Shown here: positions 34,982 through 45,800 of the stretch, in pieces | How positions within the stretch are numbered: the stretch's first letter is position 1 | How the letters are laid out: each line of letters opens with the position of its first letter | Assembly (NCBI RefSeq): GCF_001649575.2 | Contig: NC_051436.1 | Span: 11,765,394-11,829,393, forward strand | DNA from: Kryptolebias marmoratus | Lineage: Eukaryota; Chordata; Actinopteri; Cyprinodontiformes; Rivulidae | Direction of reading: 5' to 3' | Length of the DNA: 64,000 nucleotides | Made by a program: the position numbers and the translations under genes | Notes under the pieces: generated by a model | Database searches by the model: none | What the model saw: the letters and a program-made list of their open reading frames with translations, nothing else | Told to the model about the DNA's origin: nothing

Positions 34982-35384
34982 TAGACAAGCCATGACTGAC
35001 TGCGTTAATCGCTGGTTAAATATATACAACCAACTGAATTTGTCTTTTGTTAACAAGTGATTTTTAACACATGAAATAGATAGTCACCTTATGCCTATAC
35101 ACATTTTTTTTATGTTGTGTATAAAATAAAAAAAACAGAGTTATTTGTGAAGCAAAGGATGCCCTGAATGTATGAAGTGCACAGTGAAAGTGGCATAGCG
35201 TCTCCACCTCATTAGTCTATTCCTAGTCCTAAACGCTGGTGTTTGATGTGGAAAATGCTCTGACTGCATGTTGCAGCTTGTAATAATGAATCTTTCATGC
35301 AGGTTGAGACCAAAATAATCCATCAGTTTGGATTACATTGTAATTACTGGGGTAGAGATATATTCAAATAAGTGAGATCTGAAG
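34982..35384. other. unique sequence, nothing recognised
   Basis: Flanking DNA right of the transposon, AT-rich, without recognisable features. Confidence 0.4.
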
Positions 35385-35900
35385 CAGCTCAAACCGGTTT
35401 CGACTATTTACCGGGAGCCTCGAGTGTTTACGCTGCAGTTTCACAGAATGCTGGAGCGGCTCCTGCACTTAAAACGCGCGCACGTCTTAATGCATCATTT
35501 AGCCAATTAGCCAAGTGCTCTTCCGTCTCGAGCCTTTACCGCTCCCGCTGCCGCCAACGCTCCTAAATGTGTCAGGCTTTCTGTCTGAAAACGGTGGAGG
35601 AGAGCGATGGCTTTCTGCAGGTCCCTCGGAGTTCAGAGTGTCAGGTAGATAAATATACGGGCCGACCAATTCGGTTCTCTTTCAGTCTCAAACCCTCCCT
35701 CTCAGCGCCAGCATTGGTTTCCATTTCCGCAGGTCACCGCTGAATGACTGCAGATTACATCGGCTGCTCTCTGATGTCTACGGGGACGGGGCCATCAGGC
35801 TGAAATGACACGGGGTGGTGACAGGCAGACCCCTCGCCGACACCCACCAACATGACACCCATTCACGGCCGCTGGCCCCCGTGACACTAATCTGATTCTA
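35385..35900. promoter_or_regulatory. CpG-rich unique block, candidate CpG island or enhancer
   Basis: This is the most CpG-dense stretch in the window, with 'aaaacgcgcgcacgtc', 'ccgctcccgctgccgcc', 'ctacggggacggggcc' and 'acccctcgccgacac'. No open frame with a known domain crosses it. A promoter, an unannotated first exon, or a conserved enhancer are all possible. Confidence 0.4.
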
Positions 35901-36279
35901 GTCTGTAAAGGACCTGTTTTGAGCCCACCAGTCTCTACTAAAAAAAGGAAATGACCAGGAGGGCAGGGCATTCTTGTGTGACTTGCAGGTATTGCTGAAG
36001 ATTCTGATGAATATATTTTTTTCTCTCTCCCTCTCTCTGCAACCCGGGGTCATGTTTAGACACAGATAGTCTGCAATGTATCTTCTTCCATCTCCAAACA
36101 AACCTCCAGCCAGATCCATTGGTTTTGAGGAAATAAATATATCTCACTTGTTAAATGCTTTTAAACAAATGGAAACCCGGTGTATTGTAAAAATAGGTAG
36201 ATTCATTTAACCAATGGGGTACTTTGCTAAATTAGCTATATTCCTTAAACATTTGCACATGGTGACTTTCAGTAGCATT

Positions 36280-37150
36280 TATCACCTGCTGCCAAAAAGT
36301 AAAGGCAGAGCGATAATGTTGTTGTCTGTGTCCTTTTGTTTGAACCGTTAGCAACATATCTCATGAATCGATTTTAATGAAACTCATTTGATGAACATCT
36401 GCATCTGATTAATGGTTGGAGTCAGCTTGTTTCAAAAAGAGCACAACAGCCAACTGATCTAAAAAAAAAAAAACACCCAAATTGCTAAACCTCAGTCAAT
36501 TTTTACAAAAAATTACCCAAGTTTTAGTGTGGTAGTAGCTGAGACTCATCACCAATATATGTTTAGAGCACAAACAGATTGGAGAAAGTGTTCATTTAAA
36601 ACTTTGCCATTAACTATTTAAAGTTAATTCTGTCTGTTAGCAAAATAATTCATGAACCACTGCACAGATGTTAAAGAAATTTTCAGGAAGCAGTCATTGC
36701 ATGTACCTATACAACTGAGATTAAGATTTGTAGCCGACCCTTTTCAAGATGGCTGCCACAGCCAACTGACCTTAGAAAACACAAAAGTGGCCATAATTCA
36801 GACTATTTTACAGATAGTGTGCTCAACACATACACCAAATGCTACAAACTGTGCAAAATCTTTTCTTTAAGCATTACAATTAACTGTTGGAGTCAACTCT
36901 GTTTGTCTGTTAGCATAATATCTTGAGAACCACAAGGATTTTGATAAAACTTTCATAAAGGAACCATTGGATGCTCATCTACAACTGATTAAACTTTGAA
37001 ATCAACCCAATTCAACATAGCTGCCACAGTTAATTGACGTTAGCCAACACAAAAATGACTAACTCAGTCAATTTTACAGATATTGATGTGACAGAGTCAT
37101 TCATAACACATATCCTAAGTGTGACATCTTGTGATTTTGCATGACACTAC
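36280..37150 (+). repeat. ~300-bp dispersed repeat family, three tandem units
   Basis: The unit start 'gttagcaacatatc' or equivalent recurs at 36347, 36636 and 36909 (periods of 289 and 273 bp). Each unit repeats 'caagatggctgccacagc'-like and 'gatttgatgtgagctaaaa'-like phrases. Opens with 'atcacctgctgccaaaaagtaaaggcag'. Confidence 0.88.
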
Positions 37151-37429
37151 GCATATTATTTTTTTATTTTCAAGGTTTGATTATAGCATTTCTCAATGTT
37201 GTAAAATGACAGTAGTCTAAAACTCAGGGTTGAAAGATGGCGGGCGATTTGCTTCAAGAAATGTACCTATGAAAAGCCCTACAATTGAAATAAAATATAA
37301 CTTTTTTTCCCCATGATTGTATACTAGTCCAGCATTTGCAGTTGTTGTCTGTTGTTGTTCTGATTTTTCTTTTTTTTTATTAAAAATGTAGACTATCAGG
37401 GAGTACTGTCCATTGTTTTACTGAAACTC

Positions 37430-37800
37430 GCTTCTTCCAACCATGTAGCTGCAGGGCACGTGAGGTGAAGATGCATCGAGTCAGCTGACTTGTTTAGAGA
37501 CGAGAGACGGAGCCCTAATTGGATATCATCTCACTCTCTTTCCCTAATTAGCGCTGCGTTGCTTTATGAACTGATATTAAGATGCAGGAGAAATGGTAAT
37601 TAGCTAAAGGTTATTACCAGCCGGGGGCACATGGAGACGGAGCACGCTGAGCTAAAATAATGACTCCAAGCAGTTTTGTTTATTTTGGCCCACTGGAGCA
37701 CCCTTATTGTAAGTTCAGTTTCCCCACAATAGATGCTTAAAATGATGATTACTCGCTTTTGGAGTCATCCTATTAATTATGTTTCAGATGCTTTTAAGCA
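37430..37800. promoter_or_regulatory. unique block, candidate conserved non-coding element
   Basis: Repeat-free, with several homeodomain-type TAATTAG/CTAATTGG cores (37515-37555 and 37600) and an E-box (CACGTG at about 37458). There is no sustained open frame. Conservation was not tested. Confidence 0.3.
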
Positions 37801-38109
37801 GTGCTAAAATATTCCAATTATTTACCTGAAGAAAAATAAGTTGGAGTAGAAAAATGCTGCAATACAACTCTCTTCAATGTGCTTGCTATTTATTGGTCTT
37901 TGGCCAACTTGATAATCTTAATTACAGTTGAAGGTATTATTCTTGTTTCCAGGCACAAAATAAGCAGGTGCTTTCTGATAACTAGATAATGTAGTTTGAC
38001 ATTTCTTTTGTTCTGCTTGAATATTTAGCCTGCTTGTCACTCTTGGGATGCGACTGCTTTATCTATTTTTTTTATCTCTTAATGGGGGGAAAGAAAATCC
38101 ACCCCTTTT

Positions 38110-38715
38110 CAGTCCAGGGATTGTATGTATAAAAAGGACTGGGTCTTTACCAGGTTCTAAAATTATTCAAATCTAACCTGAAGTGTACAAAAACACACAA
38201 CAGAGTCCACTATGTCATTACTTATTAAAAAATAAATGAACACTGCATGATTCAGCTGCTTGTAGAACCAACTTTACCAGTGACACCTTGTAAGTAGTCG
38301 CATGATCCAGTTTGGTCCAAGTTTCAGCTATCGAACAGATGGCCTCACATTTTACTCTAAAATCCTTTGGTCTACAGAGGAGTTCATGATCGACTCAATG
38401 ACTGCAAGGTGCCCAGGTCCTGTGGATGCAAAACAAGCCCAACCTATCACCTCTGCACTGCTGTCTTTGACAGTTTGCATGAGGCGTTTGTGCTGATAGG
38501 CTGCCTTTGGTTTTCATCAAACATGGCCTTATGCATTATGGGTAAACATTTCTACTTTGGTCTCATCTGTCCAGAGGACATTGTGCCAGACGTTTTATGG
38601 TTCATTCAGATGCAGCTTTGCAAACACACGTCCCTCTGCCCTGTTCTTTTCAGAGAGAAGAGGCTTTCTCCTGGCAACACAACAGCCCAGGAGCAATCAG
38701 TGGAACTTCAATAAA
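38110..38715 (-). mobile_element. degenerate Tc1-like transposon
   Basis: The plus strand carries the antisense of a Tc1 transposase ('ttggtctcatctgtccagag', 'gacattgtgccagacgtttta', 'cagagagaagaggctttctcctggcaacac'), a well-known fish element. Phrases and stops indicate an old, internally damaged copy. The 115-codon plus-strand frame at 38367-38714 is antisense to it. Confidence 0.85.
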
Positions 38716-39204
38716 CAAAGGAATAAAAAGTGCAGCCAATGCTGGGAAGTGATTTTTCTGAGCCCAGAGAGTGTGTTGTTTACTGCTCCCCACAGCCTGA
38801 GCAGAGGGCTGTTTACTCTGCAGAGGGGGGGGACGACTGAACAAAGGGCTTGACATAAAGTTAAATACATGCATACAAATGGAACAAGGAACAAACCCCA
38901 ACCAGTAGTATATATATATAATGTAGCCTGAAGGGTAATCACTAAATGAAGAGCAGGTGTGCTGATTACTAACAGTAATGATGTGAAACGGAGAAGCAAG
39001 AAACAAGAATGTACTACAAGCATCTTGGTAAGCTAAGCTACCTAGGGAACTCTGGTCTGGTTCAAGTGAAACATACCTAATCCAAAGATATACTCAATAA
39101 CAAAACATATAGATTTCAGTTGATTCAGTTGTTTTTGACTATTTTTTTTGATTTGCCATGTCCTGGATAAATAATAATCTACACCAGCAAAAAAAAAATA
39201 TCGA
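38716..39204. other. unique sequence with short (AT) tract
   Basis: A short TA run near 38909-38921 and a G-run at 38825-38832. No gene recognised. Confidence 0.35.
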
Positions 39205-39480
39205 TCATTCCTTTAGGAAAGCATATCACCCGCTGCCTTTCGTGCCAGTGTTTAACACTAAAGGATCATCTGACTGTATGTTGAGAAATGACAGAGTAAT
39301 AGATATTTAGGACATACCTTAAAAATAACATTATGCGCAGTCCCAAGAAACATTGTGATACCTCATCCAAACTTGCATGATCTGTTATCACTTAAATTAT
39401 GTGTTGTAGATGATTGTCAGTTACTAACAAAATTTTAGCTCAATGCTTTTTCAAGCTTCTAAAGCAACTCCTTCTCAAAA
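39205..39480 (-). repeat. ~300-bp dispersed repeat family, partial unit
   Basis: Opens with CATTCCTTTAGGAAAGCATA and 'tcacccgctgcctttcgtgccagtg', the family end block in antisense. It ends with 'ttactaacaaaattttagctcaatgc'. Confidence 0.8.
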
Positions 39481-39543
39481 ACAAAATACCAGAGTGAAAG
39501 AATGCTACTTCAGCTAACATTATAGCTTTACACTTTTTTTCAG

Positions 39544-39682
39544 GACACTGTTTGTTCAGTTTGCCAATGTTTTCTCAACCTAACAACGCCCGTGTTCAGC
39601 TACGCTCAGCACTCATACATTTGCGTAATACCAGGAACAATGTTACGTTGAGAAAACAGTGGCAAACTAAACAAACAGTGTC
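39544..39682. mobile_element. short MITE with ~36-bp inverted termini
   Basis: GACACTGTTTGTTCAGTTTG (39544) continues GCCAATGTTTTCTCAAC and is mirrored by GTTGAGAAAACAGTGGCAAA then CTAAACAAACAGTGTC, ending 39682. The arms differ at only two or three positions. The ends CACTG...CAGTG recall EnSpm/CACTA MITEs, but the target duplication is not clear. Confidence 0.7.
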
Positions 39683-40304
39683 ATGCAAACATGTGGAGGT
39701 TTAGTAATGGTTAACATTCTTTCACACCAGCATATTGTTTTTGAGTAAGATTATCTGACCTGGCACTCGTTTGGCTAGCCGTTAGCCTACCCTGGATGAA
39801 GACTTTTGCCTCCATTCCCATATTCCATGCTCTGTGACTGATGTCACGGCTGATGAGGCAATAACTATTGATCACTATGTGATAGAACATCACTTCAAAG
39901 TTGACTGGACTTTCCCTTTCAACTTTAATTGGTGTAGGAAATTATATAATCGTCCGTAAAAACAACATGGTAAAATCTGCATAAGTACATTTGTCTTCTG
40001 TCCGACGCCGCCTGTTCTTCATCACCATCACATACAGCTTACCTGTGAGGTTTAATACAGAGGTAAAAAGCACATATAGTAGTTTGGTTCAACTCTTGGT
40101 GGAAAACCAAAAGACTAAGATGTGACTTCTTATTCCCAGCAGAGCCATTTATCATGCTGCCAAGACAGAGTGCGCGCAGCCTTGATGCAAGGAAGAGACT
40201 TCCCCCTGATAGGAAGCCTCTGCTAGGGTCTCAGCGGACACTGATTATTACTCCCCACGCTGGACTACACAAACACAGGAATAAAACATTATGGTCGGCT
40301 CACC

Positions 40305-40308
<4 letters not shown>

Positions 40309-40335
<27 letters not shown>

Positions 40336-40341
40336 CACACA
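40309..40341. repeat. (CA)n microsatellite
   Basis: About 22 bases of CA repeats, interrupted once, just upstream of the hairpin. Confidence 0.85.
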
Positions 40342-40358
40342 TGAACATGGGCTGAGGA

Positions 40359-40398
40359 GGAGACAGCATCAGTACTCTGCAGTACTGATGCTGTCTCC
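40359..40398. other. perfect 18-bp inverted repeat with 4-base loop
   Basis: GGAGACAGCATCAGTACT (40359-40376), loop CTGC, then its exact inverse AGTACTGATGCTGTCTCC (40381-40398). It could form a stable cruciform or RNA hairpin. It is too short for a normal pre-microRNA. Confidence 0.9.
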
Positions 40399-41000
40399 AG
40401 AAGCCGAGACAGTCACAGTGTTTAAATCCACACTACAAAAATCCATCTGTTTACTGCTGACTGTACACAAACAATTCTTTTTATATCCTGTGCGTTTTAT
40501 CGCGTGTGTGTGTGTATGTGAGTGTGTGTGCAGGAGAAAGAAAATGGCTTTTTGAAAAATTGTGTTTGATTCGGCTTGTCAAAGTCAAACATGCTGACGT
40601 TGCATTTTGCCCGACACAAACAATATTCCGAAGATTTCATTTGATTTCTTTAAAGCCTGTCGTTTTAACACTCTGTCCATCAAGGTTTTGTCTTTTGGTT
40701 TTTTTTTTTCTTCTTTTCCTTCTCCTTCTTTTTGCAGCAGTGTGGACTTTATTGCTCAGCTCAGAACGTGCAGTTTGCTAATCCTCCAAAAGAGGACACT
40801 GTGGAACATGTGATCTCCAGGGAGAGCGGCGCTTGGAGAGAGAGAGAAGCCGGATAAACACGGCATCTGTGGAAGTTTTGTTTTTCTGTCATGTAATTAG
40901 GGTCTCAAAAATACACAAACATTTATTGTATATTTCTCACCAACGTTGGCTGTCATTTCTTTTCATTTGTCTTCTGTTTCCCGGCCTCCGTGAAAGGTGG
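40399..41000. other. unique sequence with GT-rich and T-rich tracts
   Basis: Contains a GT-rich tract (40503-40531) and a pyrimidine tract (40690-40730), and no recognised gene. Confidence 0.35.
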
Positions 41001-41905
41001 AAGATCATGTAAATGCCTGTGTGTATCTCCATGCATTTATTTGTCTGTGTCTTAGCAAAATATCAAACAAATCTGTGGATGGATTTTAAGAATACTCTGA
41101 GAGAGTAATCATCAGAGGCACATCTACAACTGATTTACTTTTGGACCTGATAAAAAAATGGCTGCTACAGCTAAGTGAATTAGGCAAAGACAAAAATGGC
41201 TATAACTCAGTTATTTTTTTACAGCTATTGAGCAGAAATTTGGTGTTGTAGTAGCTAAGAGTCATTCACATTAAATACTCTAAGCACTATCACACAAGAT
41301 TGTTCTTTAAAAATTTGGCCTTAACTCTTGGAGTCAGCCCTTTGTGTCTGTTAGCAATAAATCTCATGAACCGCTGGACAGATTTTAATAAAACTTTCTG
41401 AACATAATCATTGGATTTACCTCTACAGTTGATCAACTTTTGGAGTCAACCCAATTCAAGATGGCTGCCACAGTTGATTGACATTAGAATATACAAAAAT
41501 GGCTATAAATCATTAATTTTTACATATATTGAGATAAAATGAGGTGTGATAGTAACTAAGAATCATTCTCATCACACACTACAAATGCTAACAGATCAAG
41601 AAAGATCTTTGGTTAAATATTGGCATCAACTGTTGGAGTCAGTACTATGTGTCTTTTAGCAGCACATCTCATAACCCACTTGACATGTTTTGGTGAAACT
41701 CTCAGAAAATTATTATTGGACAAACATCTACAACTGATTAACTTTTGTAGTCAATCTGAATTAAGATGATTGCCACAGCTGACCAACATTAGCAAACACA
41801 AAAACGGCTATAAATCATTCATTATTACAGATATTGAGCTAAATTTTTTTGCGTGGTAGTAGCTGAGAATCATCCGCATCACATATTCTGAGTGCAAGAG
41901 TTTTG
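41001..41905 (+). repeat. ~300-bp dispersed repeat family, three tandem units
   Basis: Unit starts at 41051, 41350 and 41655 (periods of 299 and 305 bp). Common phrases are 'caagatggctgccacag', 'aaaaatggctataaatcatt', 'gagctaaatttttttgcgtggtagtagctgagaatcat' and 'gttggagtcag'. Opens with 'cgtgaaaggtggaagatcatg'. It is one of the most complete clusters. Confidence 0.9.
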
Positions 41906-42059
41906 TTTAAAATGTTGGCATGCAAGCCTGGACGCAAGGAAAGGTAGTTTCATTTTTGCAAGATTGCATCTTAAACTAAGAAAAAAAAACTAAATAAATA
42001 AATAAAGAGAAACCAGAATGGCATTATCACAATCTCCTGAGACAGAACAATCCGTCTCA

Positions 42060-42790
42060 GTTACTGTTCTCTTTTAGTTTAAGCTCTCTCCTGCTCTTTT
42101 GGTCTCATTTGGAGTCTGGACAGTGCGGCACGTTGAGCCATTATTACAATAGCGTGTCACTCTGCCCTGCATATTCAGCAGGCAGAATACCACTGAAGGT
42201 GGAGATGGAGAGAGGAAGAGAGCGAGAGGACAGGGGGCAAAAAAAAGAGACATGCAGAGTAGTGAGAGAAAGAGGTTGATGGTTAAAGACAAAGTGAGAA
42301 AGAAGGAGGGGGGGGGCGCTATGCTGCTACATTAGAGGAAGTGAAACAGACAGCTGCGTGAAGCTCACAGGAAGAGGCAGCAGCCAGGGGAGAGATGTTT
42401 CATGCCGAGGAACGTGAGCCGTTCTGACACATGGGCAGCTAAGCGAAAAGGGCCGACACAATAGAGGGAGGCAGAGAGCACTGGGAGGCATCATGATTTA
42501 CAGTAGGGCTACAGCCACTTCAGGTTCTGCCGTGTCTCCATGGCAAAAAAAGAAAGAAAAAAAAAAAAAAGAAGCTCAGTGGGGATGTATTCATTCAGCT
42601 GAATGGAGCTCTCTATTCCCCCATGGACAGGTTGTCGTTGTTCTCTCCGAGTGCTGGGAGTTACAGCGGAAGGTTATTTATTGAAAGAGGTCAAGATGGA
42701 GGGGAATAGTTGAAGGATCCCACGCGCGATGCTGCTGCAGTACTTCAGCGAAACCGGCATCTTCAGCAACACCCAAGTTAAGAAACATCA
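42060..42790. promoter_or_regulatory. unique GC-richer block, candidate regulatory region
   Basis: Non-repetitive and purine-rich, with a poly(G) (42308-42315), an A-rich insert (42541-42570), and an RFX-like X-box GTCTCCATGGCAAA at 42533. Near 42729 a short frame begins MLLQYFSETGIFSNTQVK, which may be chance. A promoter with a first exon is possible but unproven. Confidence 0.3.
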
Positions 42791-43451
42791 GGTGTTTGGG
42801 GGAAAGAATGGCTTGGGGTGTGAGGTTAAAGAGATAGTTCCGATCCGCTGAGGTGGAGTTCTGCGGAAAAGTACAAAGTACAAATAATTTGGGATAGGCA
42901 GTGATTTTGGAACGTTCGAAGTCAAGTTACAATGAGATGAATTTAAAGAACTTACACAACTGTTGCAGCTGTCTCTCTCTAATAAAAAAACAACTTGGAA
43001 TGCTTTAGCAGCTTTCTGCCATTGTAGTTTATTTTTGAAAAGATTATTAAGTGGAAACTATGGTTAAGGATGAGTTCAACTTTACTTTTAAAATACGTAC
43101 ATTGAGTCACTGAAGCAATGAAAATGAAGGACTAAAAAAATCCTAGGCTAGCAGGAATAGCAGCAGCAGCCTGTCACGATACCCAAAGATTGTTTCATTA
43201 CAGAGGTTTTCAGCTACTGAAATTGGAGTGAGTAAACATTAAATCATAAGTTCCAACCATGTGGTCATTTTTCCACAAAAACATGAAGCAGGCTACGGTC
43301 CTAAATCTTTAGGCAGCAGCCGAGATCAGTGCTCGTTAAGACTGATTTTTCTTTTTGTGCCGTATTTGGGAGGTGTTGAATATTCAAAGAAAAATCAAAA
43401 ACTCACCAAACAAATTCAGAGTGTTTTTGCTTAAAATGCATATCAATATGC

Positions 43452-43483
43452 CCGACAATAGGGAAAATTTCCCCTATTGTCGG
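43452..43483. other. inverted repeat
   Basis: CCGACAATAGGG and CCCTATTGTCGG form 12-bp arms (13 with one G) around an AT-rich loop. A related 'cctattgttg' lies 60 bp downstream, hinting at an old MITE end. Confidence 0.6.
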
Positions 43484-43664
43484 AAAAATTGTTGTCTCAC
43501 GCTTGCCGATAGGTTGGACAAATTGTCAGCCTATTGTTGATAAACTACACTTGCCAGTCCATTGATTCCCATAAACCCCCACCGAGAACAGGGGTTTAAA
43601 TAAACAGAAGGAAAAGGAAATTGTGAGACAGGTATGTTGCTACTCTGACTGAAACAGATTAGTT

Positions 43665-44352
43665 CTGTTGTTAGAAAGTCCTTTTTTAAATTAAGACTTT
43701 TATCTAAAGTGAAAACATTTTTATCTTTAAATGACTTTGAACGGGTGATTCATGCTTTTATTATCTCCCAACTGGATTATTGTAACTCTTTGTATGTTGG
43801 TGTCAGCCAGGCCGGCCTCTCACGACTACAGCTGGTTCAGAACGCTGCAGCTCGNTCTCTTAACGCGAANAAAAAAGCGTGAACATATCTCCCCAGTGCT
43901 TGCTTCCCTTCACTGGCTCCCCGTTCGTTTTAGAATTGATTTTAAAGTTTTATTGTTGACTTATAAGTCCCTAAATGGGCAGGCACCTGCATATTTGTCT
44001 GATCTTCTGCAGCCTTATGTGCCCTCTAGATCACTTAGATCAAGTGCCCACTTGTGCTTAGTTGTCCCAAGATCCAGGCTGGTCCACAGAGGTGATCGGG
44101 CGTTTTCAGTGGTAGCTCCTAGACTGTGGAATCAGCTGCCCCTNCATATTAGACAGGCTTCAACACTTGNTGTTTTTAAATCTCTTCTTAAAACACATTT
44201 ATATTCACTGGCTTTTAATACATTGTGAGAATTGTAATGTTATTGTATTTTTGTATGTTTGTATTGAATGTTTATGTGTGCAGCACTTTGGTCAACAACA
44301 GTTGTTTTTAAATGTGCTTTATAAATAAATTTGATTTGATTTGATTTGATTT
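43665..44352 (+). mobile_element. L2-clade LINE 3' end (reverse transcriptase C-terminus)
   Basis: Encodes the typical L2 C-terminal motifs: SQLDYCNSLYVG, LQLVQNAAAR, then KKREHISPVLASLHWLPV, APAYLSDLLQPY and WNQLP, ending in KSLLKTHLYSLAF at 44228. The 3' end is followed by 'gtgctttataaataaatttga' and a run of TTTGA repeats, as expected of this clade. It is 5'-truncated. The frame shifts by one base at 43855-43857, beside an N. Four single N bases (43855, 43870, 44144, 44170) sit inside. Low divergence and the clean tail suggest a young copy. Confidence 0.9.
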
Positions 44353-45540
44353 GAATGGTTTATTTAGGTTCTCAGCGGTGGAGCACCAGATAGACAATAA
44401 AACATGACTTTCTAGAGGAAGTAAAAGTGGTAACAATGTATTTTGCATGGTCTCAGGTTCCAAGTCACCTAACCTCCTGTCTATTGCCTTTCTGGGGGAT
44501 TCCATGGCAGGTGGGCCATACCCACCTGGAGAACTTGTTTTTGAGTCTTCTGTCTGATAATGAATGCAGGACTCTAGTTCGGGTCCGGCAACCCACCAAT
44601 TATGCCTCTGTGTCCTGGACAGTGCAGAGTCCCAGCGTCCTGCTCTGAGGGTTCGAGGTTTGACAATGAGTTGTGCTTAGAGGTTTGATGTGAGGCTCGG
44701 TGTGTCAGTGACTCCCAGTTAAACTAAATTGTGCAGTGCGACGGCCTCTCCACAGAGTCCACAACAAATTGTTGTTCATCGTGCCAGAACAAACAGTCTT
44801 GACAACAACATTGCACTGGATTTATAAATGATAAGATCAAGTCAGGGTTATTTGGCTTTCAGACGAAGAAAAGCATGGCACGGTTAACTTTTTATATTTA
44901 GCTGTAGACTGGTTGGTCTATTCCACACTCTAGAGTCATACTGAGAAGTTTAATAGGACCAGACATGTAAAGTATTCGGCCAAAATAATAAAACAAAACA
45001 AAAAAAAGCAAAGTTCAAGACTTTTTGAGCTGATCTATTTAAAGGCACAACATGTTGTTATCTTAATAAATATGAAGTTTACAGGACAGAAATTCTGCTG
45101 ATATGGGTCAGACGAAATGAAAACAGACATCAAAGCTCCATGAACAACTGTTGTGACAGCCAGAGGAAGGAACACAGGCTAGAAAGAAATAATGTCACAG
45201 ACAGCATTCGAAATACAGTAATTAGGTTTTGCTTTTGGCATTTCATATATGAACAATAATCCAAGAGAAAACAGGGCCAGACAGTGACGTGAGGGGGAAA
45301 AAATGCACTATAGCAACTACCAAGTCCTACTTTTCACATTCATCCACGCAATTTCTGAAAACACATGCGATTCCACATCGCTGCAGCAAATCGGTTCACT
45401 GAACATTGCTGCATGCATGACGTGACAAACCTGACAAACACACATGGCAAGTAAATTGGTAGCCTGCCAACAGCCTCAAGTTGGAGATTAGTACTGATAT
45501 AGCCTGACTTTGAATATCACTGGTGTTCTTGGCAGACAAG
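44353..45540. other. unique sequence, nothing recognised
   Basis: No repeat or exon recognised. Confidence 0.4.
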
Positions 45541-45544
45541 TCAT

Positions 45545-45800
45545 GTGTTCATAATGTTACACCATGCTGTTATTACTGCCCTTTCAAAGACTAATCAAGC
45601 AATTAACGTCTCTTTTGCAAGCGCTTCTGTATCTATGGCAACGGCAACCCCACGGTCCATGTGGATGGACCTCAGTGTCCTCTGAGAAATCAATGTGTCT
45701 GAAATGTGAAGTTTCTATACGGCTCCCTGTGTCCTGGCTGCAGTATTGAGTTATTGGTGCCCATTAATTACAAGGAGTGTGACCTGGAGCTACAGATACA
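45545..45800. promoter_or_regulatory. unique block, candidate conserved non-coding element
   Basis: Non-repetitive and GC-richer than its flanks, with 'tctatggcaacggcaac' and 'gcccattaattacaagg'. A domain-free 61-codon frame lies at 45564-45749. Only texture supports this call. Confidence 0.25.

Noticed and set aside
38367..38714. 115-codon plus-strand frame
   Set aside because: Antisense of the degenerate Tc1 transposase.
40154..40555. 133-codon plus-strand frame
   Set aside because: Runs through the CA repeat, the hairpin and a GT-rich tract; its residues (HTHTH, CVCVCE) come from the microsatellites.
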